Assembly (NCBI GenBank): GCA_021819245.1
Contig: JAKARI010000012.1
Span: 1-64,000 of the forward strand
Source: Pseudomonadota bacterium
Lineage (GTDB): Bacteria > Pseudomonadota > Gammaproteobacteria > Acidiferrobacterales > Acidiferrobacteraceae
Length of the DNA stretch: 64,000 nt
Direction: 5' to 3'
Positions 1 to 7,522 of the stretch are shown here, in pieces (position 1 is the stretch's first letter; each line of letters starts with the position of its first letter). Made by a program: the position numbers and the translations under genes. Below the pieces are notes generated by a model. The model was not told the DNA's origin. It did no database searches and was given only the letters and a program-made list of their open reading frames with translations.

Positions 1-285
1 AGCCTTCTTCGGGGCGGAGGGACACCAATCGCCGGAACGCACTTGCGGCACCCGGAAGGTCGCTTCGCCAAAGCGGGTGAGCATGGTCTGGGGCTTGAAG
101 CCGTGGGCGTAGTCGCGCCGGGTCTCGGTGCGCCCGTAAGGACGGGCGCCGATGAACGCGGTGCGCTCGATCCTGGCGGCTTCATTGACCGGAAGGCGCA
201 AGGCCCCTCCCGCACCGTCGAGTCCATCCTCGAGCAAGACGGCATGGGCGGCCTCCGGAGGGTTCGTTTCGACTCGCATCGCCAT
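1..285 (-). CDS. IS256-family (mutator type) transposase, N-terminal part, cut by the window edge
   Basis: Translating the minus strand from an ATG at 285 gives 95 uninterrupted residues that run off the left edge. They start MAMRVETNPPEAAHAV and contain ARIERTAFIGARPY, TRRDYAHGFKPQT and FRVPQVRSGDW. This is the usual N-terminal layout of IS256/mutator transposases: a variable start, the E/R-rich segment before GARPYER-like residues, then the DYANGFKPKT-like and VPQVR segments. The catalytic DDE residues would lie further left and are not visible, so intactness cannot be judged. The gene sits in a 3 kb stretch of mobile-element debris. Confidence 0.85.
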   Translation of the reverse strand, partial: MAMRVETNPPEAAHAVLLEDGLDGAGGALRLPVNEAARIERTAFIGARPYGRTETRRDYAHGFKPQTMLTRFGEATFRVPQVRSGDWCPSAPKKA

Positions 286-404
286 GGGGGTTACGCTCCC
301 TTCTCGAAGTCATGGCGTCAGACTCGCCATCGCGCCGCCTGCCGTGCGGGACGCTTCGGTGCCCCGCGCCTACGCTCCCGCACGGCAGACCACGGCAACA
401 CACG

Positions 405-440
405 GAATTTACAGAAAGAACGATACACAACTGCTTGGCG
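405..440. other. Probable terminal end of the IS256-type element
   Basis: About 120-150 bases upstream of the transposase start, read on the minus strand, there is AGTTGTGTATCG followed by TTCTTTCTGTAAATTC. TTGTGTA plus a TTTCTGTAAAT tract resembles IS256-family ends. The exact tip and any target duplication cannot be set because the other end lies outside the window. Confidence 0.4.
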
Positions 441-590
441 TTCATCGTGGGCTCCGTGATGCGATTGGCGACACCAGCATGAACGCGCTGTTCTGCAGGG
501 AAGCCAAGCTATTTTTGATTGCCATGGGATAGTGGCGTCAAAATGGCGACAGTGATAGACTGGGCGCTCAGATCATTGCTGGAGGTTCTT

Positions 591-902
591 ATGGATACCG
601 CAGTTACCAAGCAGGACCGTATCGGCGCCCGGGTTCCGCACGAGGTTTACGAAACGCTTTGCCGGGCCGCCGAATTGACCGGCGCAACGGTCAATCAGTT
701 TCTGGTGCAGGCCGCGCTGAAAGAGGCCCAGGAAGTTATCGAGCGCGAGGAGGTCATCCGCCTCAGCCCGCGCGACTGGAACTGGCTGCTCGACTTGATG
801 GAAAACCCGCCCAAGCCGAACGCCAAGCTGAAGGCTGCCCTGAAGCGCTACCGGAAGGCCAAGCGAGACGATGCAGGTACTACCTTTAGCTGGGAGCCAT
901 GA
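591..902 (+). CDS. TacA-type (DUF1778) ribbon-helix-helix antitoxin
   Basis: 103 residues. The start at 591 is chosen because GGAGG lies at 581-585; a longer reading from 519 has no such site. Residues 8-50 (RIGARVPHEVYETLCRAAEL, then TGATVNQFLVQAALKEA) form a ribbon-helix-helix DNA-binding domain of the DUF1778 family, and the C-terminal tail is Lys/Arg- and Pro-rich, as in antitoxins that wrap a GNAT toxin. It overlaps the toxin gene by 32 bases, indicating translational coupling. Known role of the family: neutralise the acetyltransferase toxin and repress the pair's own promoter. Confidence 0.87.
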   Translation: MDTAVTKQDRIGARVPHEVYETLCRAAELTGATVNQFLVQAALKEAQEVIEREEVIRLSPRDWNWLLDLMENPPKPNAKLKAALKRYRKAKRDDAGTTFSWEP

Positions 903-1359
903 CCGGCTGGGGTTCGACTGTGGCCGCCAGGAACTGAACGACTGGCTGCGGCAGGTCGCGCGCCAGCATCAGGACAAGGGGCTGTCGAAAACCTTCGTCG
1001 CCATCCGTGAGGACGAACCGGCCCGCATTTGCGCCTACTACGCGCTGACCCTGGCCGAACTCGAAAACCGGCATTTGCCGGATACCTGGCGCAAGAAACT
1101 GCCGCGCCGCGTTCCCGGCGTACGGCTGGGCCGACTGGCGGTCGACCGACAATACCAGGGCAAGGGGCTGGGCGAACTGCTACTGGTCGATGCCCTGACG
1201 CGGGCGCATCGCATCTACGCCGAGGCGGGCGGGATTGGTCTGTTCGTCGATGCGCTCGATGAGCGGGCCGCCGGGTACTATCGCCGCTTCGGTTTCGAGG
1301 CCGCGCCGGATAATCCGCTGCTGCTGTTCCTGTCGGCAAAGATCGCCGAGCAAGAATAA
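871..1359 (+). CDS. TacT-type GNAT acetyltransferase toxin
   Basis: 162 residues. Single GNAT domain: the acetyl-CoA pyrophosphate loop reads RQYQGKGLGE (about residues 93-102, Q/RxxGxG/A), followed by GLFVDALDERAAGYYRRFGF, which carries the Tyr in the position of the TacT catalytic tyrosine. The N-terminus has FDCGRQELNDWL, typical of this toxin group. Characterised TacT proteins acetylate the amino group of aminoacyl-tRNA and block translation; the same activity here is inference. It overlaps the DUF1778 antitoxin and appears intact. Confidence 0.87.
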   Translation: MQVLPLAGSHDRLGFDCGRQELNDWLRQVARQHQDKGLSKTFVAIREDEPARICAYYALTLAELENRHLPDTWRKKLPRRVPGVRLGRLAVDRQYQGKGLGELLLVDALTRAHRIYAEAGGIGLFVDALDERAAGYYRRFGFEAAPDNPLLLFLSAKIAEQE

Positions 1360-1371
1360 TTGAACAGTGAG

Positions 1372-1627
1372 ATGGCAAACAACAAAGAAACCGAACGCGC
1401 CGAGTTGCACAAGACCATCTGGCGCATCGCCAACGACCTGGGCGGCAGCGTGGACGGCTGGGACTTCAAGAGCTACGTGCTCGGCATGCTGTTCTATCGT
1501 TTCATCTCCGAGAATCTCACCTGCTGTCAACGAGGAGGAGCGCCGCGCCGGCACCCCGGACTTCGACTACGCAAAACTCTCAGATAACGATGCCGAATTC
1601 GGTCGCGCCGAGACGGTGAAGGAATAA
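1372..1627 (+). pseudogene. Remnant of type I restriction-modification methyltransferase subunit (HsdM N-terminus)
   Basis: The first 50 residues (MANNKETERAELHK, then TIWRIANDLGGSVDGWDFKS and YVLGMLFYRFISENLT) match the N-terminal helical domain of HsdM. After ENLT, near 1520, the frame breaks. The expected continuation (VNEEERRAGTPDFDYAKLSD) appears in another frame, consistent with a small deletion, and this frame stops at 1627 where ISL3-type debris begins. No methylase motif or other hsd gene follows. It lies 12 bases after the TacT stop. Confidence 0.8.
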
Positions 1628-1659
1628 AGTCTTTTAGGATCGTTGGAAATTTGATTGGG

Positions 1660-2869
1660 TTATGCGGCATGCGGGTTGATCCGGGTGAAGTCGGGCTTTC
1701 CCGCAATGAGGAAGAGCACGGTGCGCATGGTCGGGAAGCGGGTGTAGCCGCGTGCCTTGCGCTTGGCGGCCCGGAAGAGACCGTTCAAGGCTTTGATCAC
1801 GCCGTTGGTCCGGCGGGTCCGGGCAACGATGCCGTCGAGGCAAGAGCGGACCATTCTGGCGACCCCCGTCATCGGCAAGACCTTGGAGTGCGGCACGGTG
1901 GAGCACCACTGTGTGAGCAGACGGGAGACGGCGTTGATCTGCCTGCGGTCGCGGATCTCGCGCCGGTGCTTGCGATAGAGCCGGGCGCGGGCGGTTCGCC
2001 TGCTCGCCGCCTTGGCGATCAGGGCATCGCGGCCGATGCAACGGGCGGCAGAAAGGCGGTCGCGGTCCTTGAGCAGGGCCCAACGCATGCCCTTAAGAGT
2101 CGGATCGGTTTTCTGTTCGATGCGGCGCATCCGATCGACGGCGGTCGAGGCCCGGGCGATGACGGGGAATGTGTCGAAGGTGATGCGCGCCCCGGGCGGA
2201 TGTGTGCCGACCCCTTTGATGGAGGCAGGCGGCATGTCGAGACTCAACCTGCTCGGCGGACCCGTCATGCGCCTCCAGGTATTCGGCAAGGCGCCCGATG
2301 GCCTTGGCATCCTTGCCCTCGGTCACGAACACGACCTTGCGTTCGGTGATATCGGCAGCGAGGGCCAGGTGGTCATGGCCGCGCCGGGAGGGGGTTTCAT
2401 CGATCGCCACCGCGGTGACGGCGGACAAATCGGCTTCGGCCAGCACAAGATCGACATAACGCGAGCAAACGGCATGCACGCGATGCCACGACACGCACAC
2501 CGGCTCGGCACCTGCGGCACACGTCATCTGTGGGGCCCTGGTCGGGATCAAGGCCTCGAACAGAAAGAGCACAGCCCGAGAGCTTGCCGAACCGCTTCGG
2601 CTCGATTTGCGCCACGCGCCCGTCGGGCAGATTCACCCGAGGCGTCCTGACCTCCGGGACGCATTCGTGCCGGAAGAAGTCGAGATGCCGCAACCGCCTG
2701 ATCCGGGTGTCATGGACAGGAGGCAGGCCGGGGGCATCCGGATGCTCGAAGCGGCTACCCGCGACGAAATCGATGGCGACGGCCCGCGTCTTCCTGGCGG
2801 TATCGAAACCCATGCCCTGAACGTACCAGGGCGCCTCGACACCCAGGCATCAAACAGCTTGTCGTGCAT
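1660..2869 (-). pseudogene. ISL3-family transposase, decayed by frameshifts
   Basis: Family-typical segments appear in order on the minus strand but in different frames: LGVEAPWYVQ and GFDTARKTRAVAIDFVAGSR (near 2840-2750), HDTRIRRLRHLDFFRHEC, SWHRVHAVCSRYVDL, AVAIDETPSRRGHDHLALAA, VFVTEGKDAKAIGRLAEYLE, then in another frame ARITFDTFPVIARAS, MRRIEQKTDPTLKGMRWALL, TNGVIKALNGLFRAAKRKAR and a terminal INPHAA. At least three frame changes are needed (near 2845, 2590 and 2250). An intact ISL3 transposase is about 400 residues. The gene is dead; inverted repeats were not found. Confidence 0.85.
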
Positions 2870-2887
2870 GATCGTGTACCCGTCTCC

Positions 2888-2910
2888 CGGCAGAATGCGG
2901 CATTCTGCCG
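2888..2910. repeat. Perfect 10-bp inverted repeat with 3-base loop
   Basis: CGGCAGAATG, a CGG loop, then CATTCTGCCG. It lies just outside the 5' end of the dead ISL3 transposase and before the IS5 fragment. It has no T-run, so it is not an obvious intrinsic terminator. It may belong to an element end or to the junction between the two IS remnants. Confidence 0.6.
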
Positions 2911-2946
2911 CACCCAGCCAGGAGCGGGCGTATCTGATCCCGTGGA

Positions 2947-2986
2947 GTCAAGGGTACGCTGCGCCGGGCTATCGCCCGCCCTTGAC
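2947..2986. repeat. Interrupted inverted repeat GTCAAGGG / CCCTTGAC
   Basis: Eight-base arms flank 24 GC-rich bases containing CGCCGGGC and TATCGCCCGCC. It sits between the ISL3 and IS5 remnants. It could be a recombination or excision scar; no function is visible. Confidence 0.4.
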
Positions 2987-3019
2987 CCCAGGCCGCACCC
3001 ACACGAAATTCGAAAGAGG

Positions 3020-3244
3020 CGAGAGATTGAACCACTGCCGGAGGAAGTCAATCCGGAGCATGCGCTCAAGACCTACGGGCGGCCGGCCGTTCTCGCCCTT
3101 GGGTTCATGGGGCGCGATCACCGCGCAAAGATCCGGGCCAGGGCACCACCTTCCCATGTCGGCGCGGAACCTATCGCGACGAGTGGGCTTGCGGTAGGCT
3201 TCGAAGGTTCCGGTGGCCAAGGTGGTCTGGCGCATGAGTCGCAT
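3020..3244 (-). pseudogene. Truncated IS5-family transposase (N-terminal fragment)
   Basis: From the ATG at 3244 about 75 residues read as an IS5-type transposase start: MRLMRQTTLATGTFEAYRKP, TRRDRFRADM, DLCAVIAPHEPKGENGRPP, VGLERMLRIDFLRQWFNLS. After WFNLS the match ends abruptly and the frame stops at 2969, so the catalytic domain is missing. The fragment abuts the ISL3 remnant. Confidence 0.8.
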
Positions 3245-3988
3245 TCCGTTGTGGTATTGGCCATATTCTACCGTAACGGTTTGTGTATTTGGAATAAATC
3301 AGAGTTGCCTTAAGTGTTGTGCGAGGGCATAAGAGGTGATCGGTTGGCACAACACCGAGGTCGCCTTCGATCGGACATAGGCGCCCATCACCACCTCACC
3401 CCGCCCCTGCACACGATGGAGCCGCCGTAGGCACAAAAACCGCCATTGCCAAGCGCTCCATCGGGACAGCGGACGCGTTCGGGGGTGAGTCGTTACGAAT
3501 GGCCGCCATCTCTCGTTTCTGGATGCGGAACCGGCTGGCTGCCTCTCAATCACATCTCAAGGACCGGAACTTCCGCGCTTCTGCCATACCCATGCTGAGA
3601 ATGAAACAGGACGACCGCAACGCCATGCTGGATATGGCGTAGTCGCTCTGTGACATGGATGCAATGTTCTCAATGGTGGCGACGCCCATGGAGCCTGTCA
3701 CGCCTATAGCCAGCATATTCTGCGCCATCAGAAAGTAGCGCAGCCACTTCGGTGTTTGGAACGGGAAACGCAGAAAAAAGGCAGAACAAGGCAATAGGCT
3801 GGGCCGCCGAGGGTCAACGCCGCCAATGCCCCACCCAAGGCGCCGGCATACCCAGTTCCGCTCCCCCAGTACACAACGCCCATGGCGGCAAGACACATGT
3901 GGGGCACGGTCATCATCCTGCCGCCGATAGAGCGATACCCAAACGCGCTCGCGTCCCTTAGTCGCCGCGCTCGCGTCCCTTGCCGCCC
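3245..3988. other. No convincing intact gene; mobile-element flank
   Basis: The stretch next to the IS5 fragment (3245-3310) is AT-rich. The rest holds no frame with coding character and a ribosome site, apart from a short hydrophobic minus-strand frame described separately. It probably contains degraded sequence. Confidence 0.5.
3728..3916 (-). CDS. Short hydrophobic open frame, possibly a remnant of a membrane protein
   Basis: 62 residues beginning MMTVPHMCLAAMGVVYWGSG, followed by an Ala/Gly-rich segment (TGYAGALGGALAALTLGGPA) that could cross the membrane twice. No strong ribosome site is visible and the C-terminus (SRSKHRSGCATF) looks like out-of-frame sequence, so this may be the tail of a broken membrane protein whose rest is lost. 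Not recognised as a named family. Confidence 0.25.
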   Translation of the reverse strand: MMTVPHMCLAAMGVVYWGSGTGYAGALGGALAALTLGGPAYCLVLPFFCVSRSKHRSGCATF

Positions 3989-4384
3989 CTATCGCCGGTA
4001 CTGGTCGTCGGTGACGGCCTCGAGCCAATCCACCATCCGGCCGTCCAGGGCCTCCTGCAGGGCGATGTGGGACATGGCTGTCTCCGACGTCGCCCCATGC
4101 CAGTGCTTGTGGCCCGGCGGGCACCATATCACGTCGCCCGCGCAAATCTCGGCCTTTGCCTCGCCCCAGCACTGGGTCCAGCCGCGGCCCGCGGTGACGA
4201 TCAAGAGCTGCCCCAAGGGGTGCGTATGCCAGTGCGACCGCGCCCCCGGCTCGAAGGTGACGCTTGCCGCGCCCATGCGCGACGGCCCGACCGGGGCGTG
4301 TATGGGGTCTATGCGCACCGTCCCGGTAAACCACTCGGCAGACCCTTTTTGTGAAGGCTGCGACCCGGCATGCGTGAGGATCAT
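3989..4384 (-). CDS. Single-domain cupin protein
   Basis: 131 residues. Cupin motif 1 reads [20 protein letters not shown] (about residues 50-69) with the His-X-His pair; motif 2 is [18 protein letters not shown] (about 82-99). This is a small metal-binding beta-barrel like those annotated as cupin / (R)-mandelonitrile lyase-like or fused to carboxymuconolactone decarboxylase. GGAGG precedes the ATG. It starts 12 bases after the alcohol dehydrogenase stop on the same strand, so the two are probably co-transcribed. The substrate is unknown; a role in aldehyde or electrophile handling is inference from the neighbour. Confidence 0.85.
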   Translation of the reverse strand: MILTHAGSQPSQKGSAEWFTGTVRIDPIHAPVGPSRMGAASVTFEPGARSHWHTHPLGQLLIVTAGRGWTQCWGEAKAEICAGDVIWCPPGHKHWHGATSETAMSHIALQEALDGRMVDWLEAVTDDQYRR

Positions 4385-4396
4385 GAAGACCTCCTG

Positions 4397-5458
4397 TCAG
4401 TTTGAGAGAGTGGCCATATCGATGACAAAACGGTATTTGACATCGCCCCGGACGGTGCGGTCGTAGGCCTTGTTGACATCTTTTATGGAAATCGTTTCGA
4501 TGTCGCAGGTAATGTGATGCCGGCCGCAGAAATCCAGCATCTCCTGTGTCTCCGGAAGGCCGCCGATCAAAGAGCCCGCGAGCGACCGCCGCCGGAATAT
4601 CAGCGGAATCCCGTTGACCTTCTTCAAAGGCTCGACTGAGCCCACGATCACCATCGTGGCGTCGCGCTTTAGTAGCGCCATGTATGGATCCACATCATGC
4701 CCCACGGGGATTGTGTTGAGCAGGAAGTCGAAGCGATTGCGCGCCCGCTCCATGGCGCCCGTATCGGTCGAGATTAGGACCTCGTCGGCGCCGAGCTTTT
4801 TGGCATCGGCCCCCTTGTCCGGGGATGTAGTCACCATGGCCACAGAGGCGCCCATGGCGTGTGCGAACTTCACACCCATGTGGCCGAGCCCGCCCAGGCC
4901 TATGATCCCCACCGTTTGGCCCGCGCCGACATGCCAGTGCTTGAGCGGGGAATATGTGGTGATACCAGCGCACAGAAGCGGTGCGGCGGACGCTGGGTCG
5001 AGATTTTCCGGGATGTGGAGAACGAAGCGTTCATCGACGGTTATGGTCTCGGAGTAGCCGCCCAAGGTAAAGGCGTGCGGCGTGCCGCCGATCAGATCCT
5101 TGCCCCCGTAGGTCCCGGTAAATCCCTTCTCACAGTATTGCTCGAGGCCGGCCTCGCACGAGGGGCACATGCGACAGCTGTCGACCAGACACCCCACACC
5201 TGCACGATCCCCGACCTTGAAGCCCTTGACCTCGCGGCCGACCGCTGCCACTAGCCCCACGATCTCGTGCCCGGGGACGAAGGGGTAGTGGGTATGTCCC
5301 CATTCATTGCGCGCGGAATGGATATCCGAGTGGCAGATGCCGCAAAACTCGATATCGATCACGACATCCTGCGGGCGGGGCTGTCGCCGCTCGAAGGCAA
5401 AGGGCTTAAGTTCAGTGCTGGCTGAATGTGTCGCGTAACCTCTCGTTTTGATTGTCAT
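4397..5458 (-). CDS. Zinc-dependent NAD(P)-alcohol dehydrogenase (cinnamyl alcohol / YahK type)
   Basis: 353 residues from the ATG at 5458, which follows AAAGGAGG at good spacing; a reading from 5509 adds 17 residues without support. Catalytic zinc ligands: C39 in FCGICHSDIH and the His of VPGHEIVG. Structural zinc: four Cys in CRMCPSCEAGLEQYC. Rossmann loop: GIIGLGGLGHMGVKFA. This is the medium-chain dehydrogenase layout of broad-specificity aldehyde reductases of the YahK/AdhC group, which reduce aldehydes with NADPH. It is the upstream partner of the cupin gene. Physiological substrate unknown. Confidence 0.9.
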   Translation of the reverse strand: MTIKTRGYATHSASTELKPFAFERRQPRPQDVVIDIEFCGICHSDIHSARNEWGHTHYPFVPGHEIVGLVAAVGREVKGFKVGDRAGVGCLVDSCRMCPSCEAGLEQYCEKGFTGTYGGKDLIGGTPHAFTLGGYSETITVDERFVLHIPENLDPASAAPLLCAGITTYSPLKHWHVGAGQTVGIIGLGGLGHMGVKFAHAMGASVAMVTTSPDKGADAKKLGADEVLISTDTGAMERARNRFDFLLNTIPVGHDVDPYMALLKRDATMVIVGSVEPLKKVNGIPLIFRRRSLAGSLIGGLPETQEMLDFCGRHHITCDIETISIKDVNKAYDRTVRGDVKYRFVIDMATLSN

Positions 5459-6052
5459 GAAGGCCTCCTTTACGGGCTTGTTTCTGTGTTCCCTATGCCC
5501 GGGCGGCAAGCGCTCCTACTGCAAATATTAGGCACGGGTGTCACAAAGGTCCTATAACCGGCATCGCGCACCAAAACATACTATATGACCGCCGCTTTGT
5601 TATGGGCAGGCAGGGTGGAAAGCTTCCGGCAGGCGGGGTCGCGATGCCTGACATTTCTACCGTTTGCAATATGCTAGGCTATGCACAAGACCCCAACGAG
5701 CGTCCTATGGCCGCCCTTTGACTCACGCCAAGCGATGATAGGGAAGGTGCCAATGAGGCCGTATCGCGCTGCGTGTCGCATCTATTAAACCGCATGAGAG
5801 GCCCGATCACAAGCAGAGAGGCCGGTGGCGCATGTGAGCGCGCACGCACGATGCGCCGCCGGATGCATGCGGAAAGCGCACTTGACATGCGGCAAAAGAC
5901 GCCATTTCTTGGACAGGGTGCACCACATCTGGCATAATGCGCAATGAAGTAGGAAAGTGGTGTTGTGCGTGCCTATCCAGGGCTTGCGCCGTCAGGCGCG
6001 GGGTCTGGACATTATAAATAGGGTTTGGCACGCGGGGCATAAGGAGAGAAAC
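5459..6052. other. Intergenic region between divergent genes
   Basis: About 590 bases with no convincing gene on either strand. It should contain promoters for the dehydrogenase (minus) and for the small membrane protein (plus); one candidate for the latter is listed separately. GC is slightly lower than in the surrounding genes. Confidence 0.5.
5909..5938 (+). promoter_or_regulatory. Candidate sigma-70 promoter
   Basis: TTGGAC at 5909-5914, 18-base spacer, CATAAT at 5933-5938. It would start RNA near 5945, about 108 bases before the membrane protein at 6053. A perfect TTGACA lies a little upstream (5882-5887) but lacks a matching -10. Confidence 0.35.
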
Positions 6053-6508
6053 ATGAAAATAACGAGACGGCGTTCGCAGTGCCTCGGAAAGCATGCGTCT
6101 TCCGAATGCAATGGACTTTGGTGTTCCCGTCACGGTCTTTTCTGGATGCTGGGAGCGTTTGCGACCGCGGCATTGATCGGAGCGGCCCTGATGTCGGGTT
6201 ACTGGAACAAGGGGCATATGGCGGCTGGAACGATGGAGGGCGCGAACCGCATCGTGCTCACCGCTGATGCGGCCCCGCCGGCGCTTTGGTCCAATGCCTG
6301 GCTTGGCCGCCGGCCGTATCGCGCAGTAGCCTTCCATGGGCTTCGGCGGGTGGCCGTGGGGTTTAGTTTTATGTCGCTGAGAAGGCCACGCACTCTGACC
6401 CATGATCTTCTCCATGTGGGGCCGGAGATCAGCGCGCGCTTAATCAAGATCAAGGATAAGTTGTCGGCCGAGGCGAGCCGGGTGTTCGGTTCGCACGCGT
6501 GGCTTTGA
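6053..6508 (+). CDS. Hypothetical protein with one N-terminal membrane segment
   Basis: 151 residues from the ATG at 6053, which has AAGGAGAG seven bases upstream. Residues about 28-48 (LFWMLGAFATAALIGAALMS) form one membrane helix after a basic start. The remainder contains a conserved-looking acidic/basic stretch (LLHVGPEISARLIKIKDKLS) near the C-terminus. No family recognised. It precedes the secretion operon by 140 bases on the same strand, but nothing ties it to secretion. Confidence 0.6.
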   Translation: MKITRRRSQCLGKHASSECNGLWCSRHGLFWMLGAFATAALIGAALMSGYWNKGHMAAGTMEGANRIVLTADAAPPALWSNAWLGRRPYRAVAFHGLRRVAVGFSFMSLRRPRTLTHDLLHVGPEISARLIKIKDKLSAEASRVFGSHAWL

Positions 6509-6648
6509 GGGCCGCCTGCGCCCGCGGCGCACAATGGCGGTGTCAGGCGCTCCGGCGCGCGCCGGCGGGCCTGCGGACCAAGCGATAGGCCGCCCGACAC
6601 CGGGAAACGCCGGATAGGACGTGCGCTGCAGATCGATACAATGCGTCC

Positions 6649-7509
6649 ATGCAGACGGCGCATTGGCAGCAGAGCGTGATATCCGGCCTCAACGCGATCA
6701 GGCCCGTGGCGGCTCGCGTCTGGCCTCTGTGCGCGCGGCTCGTAAACGCTGTTGCAGTGGCGGGCCTTGCGGGCCTCCTGGCCCGGGGGACGTGGGAGAC
6801 GCTTGAAGGCGCCGGGGAGAGCGCGCGGCCAGTCCTGGTGCATGTGCCTCCCGCGCGGCCGTCCCTGGGCCCCCTTCTCAAGAGCCCCTTGTTCGGGCGA
6901 TTGTCGGATAAAACGCCGACCCGGATGTCACGAAGCGGTCTCGCGTTGTCTGTTGAGGGCCTGGTGGCCGGGCAGTCGGCGCTGGCCCTGATCGCGGCCC
7001 CGGGTGCGGCGGCGCGCCCCTATCCTGTCGGGGCCACGATAGCGCCGGGTGTTGTGCTGGTGGCGGTGACCTCACACCAGGCGATCGTGCGCCTGCGCCG
7101 CCGCCTGGAAGGCCTTGCGCTCTATCCGAGGACATCTTACGGTTCGGCGGTCGCCGATCGCTTGGCGCAGGCGGGGGCGCTGCCGTCACGGCGGCCGCGG
7201 GCGGTGACCGTGCGTGTGGGCACCAAGGTGGTGTCGGCGTTCCTGCGTCTCCCGCGTGCCACCGTGAGGTCGTGGCTTGCCCCGGCGCCTGCCGGCGGAT
7301 TGCAGGTGGGCCACATGCCGGGGCGTGTCTGTGCCGGACTGCGTCTGCGGCCCGGGGACATCATCGAGGCCGTCAACGGGCGTGCCGTGCATTCGCGCAG
7401 GGCCGCGGTGAGCGCCTACCGGGCCGCGGCGAACCGCGGCTCGGTCGTGGTGGAGATCCGTCGCGGCGTACGCGAGCGCACCATCCGCTACGTGCTGCAG
7501 GCCCGCTGA
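6649..7509 (+). CDS. gspC: Type II secretion system inner-membrane protein GspC
   Basis: 286 residues. Basic cytoplasmic start, membrane helix at about 29-47 (VNAVAVAGLAGLLARGTWET region), a periplasmic homology region (SPLFGRLSDK, then LSVEGLVAG and PYPVGATIAPGVVLVAVTSH) that contacts GspD, and a C-terminal PDZ-like domain (AGLRLRPGDIIEAVNGRAVH). This order is diagnostic of GspC. First gene of the operon. No clear ribosome site is visible at this ATG. A GATACAAT lies 8-13 bases before it, so the true start or promoter layout is uncertain. Confidence 0.9.
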   Translation: MQTAHWQQSVISGLNAIRPVAARVWPLCARLVNAVAVAGLAGLLARGTWETLEGAGESARPVLVHVPPARPSLGPLLKSPLFGRLSDKTPTRMSRSGLALSVEGLVAGQSALALIAAPGAAARPYPVGATIAPGVVLVAVTSHQAIVRLRRRLEGLALYPRTSYGSAVADRLAQAGALPSRRPRAVTVRVGTKVVSAFLRLPRATVRSWLAPAPAGGLQVGHMPGRVCAGLRLRPGDIIEAVNGRAVHSRRAAVSAYRAAANRGSVVVEIRRGVRERTIRYVLQAR

Positions 7510-7522
7510 GGCGTCGCGCACG

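Noticed and set aside
1651-2349. Long plus-strand frames opposite the ISL3 transposase
   Set aside because: They are antisense to recognisable transposase segments and show no family of their own.
3299-3553. 84-residue minus-strand frame between IS debris and the cupin gene
   Set aside because: No ribosome site, no motif and random-looking composition.
6020-6050. Sigma-54 promoter at TGGCAC before the gene at 6053
   Set aside because: The -24-like TGGCAC is present, but GC is not at the required -12 distance.
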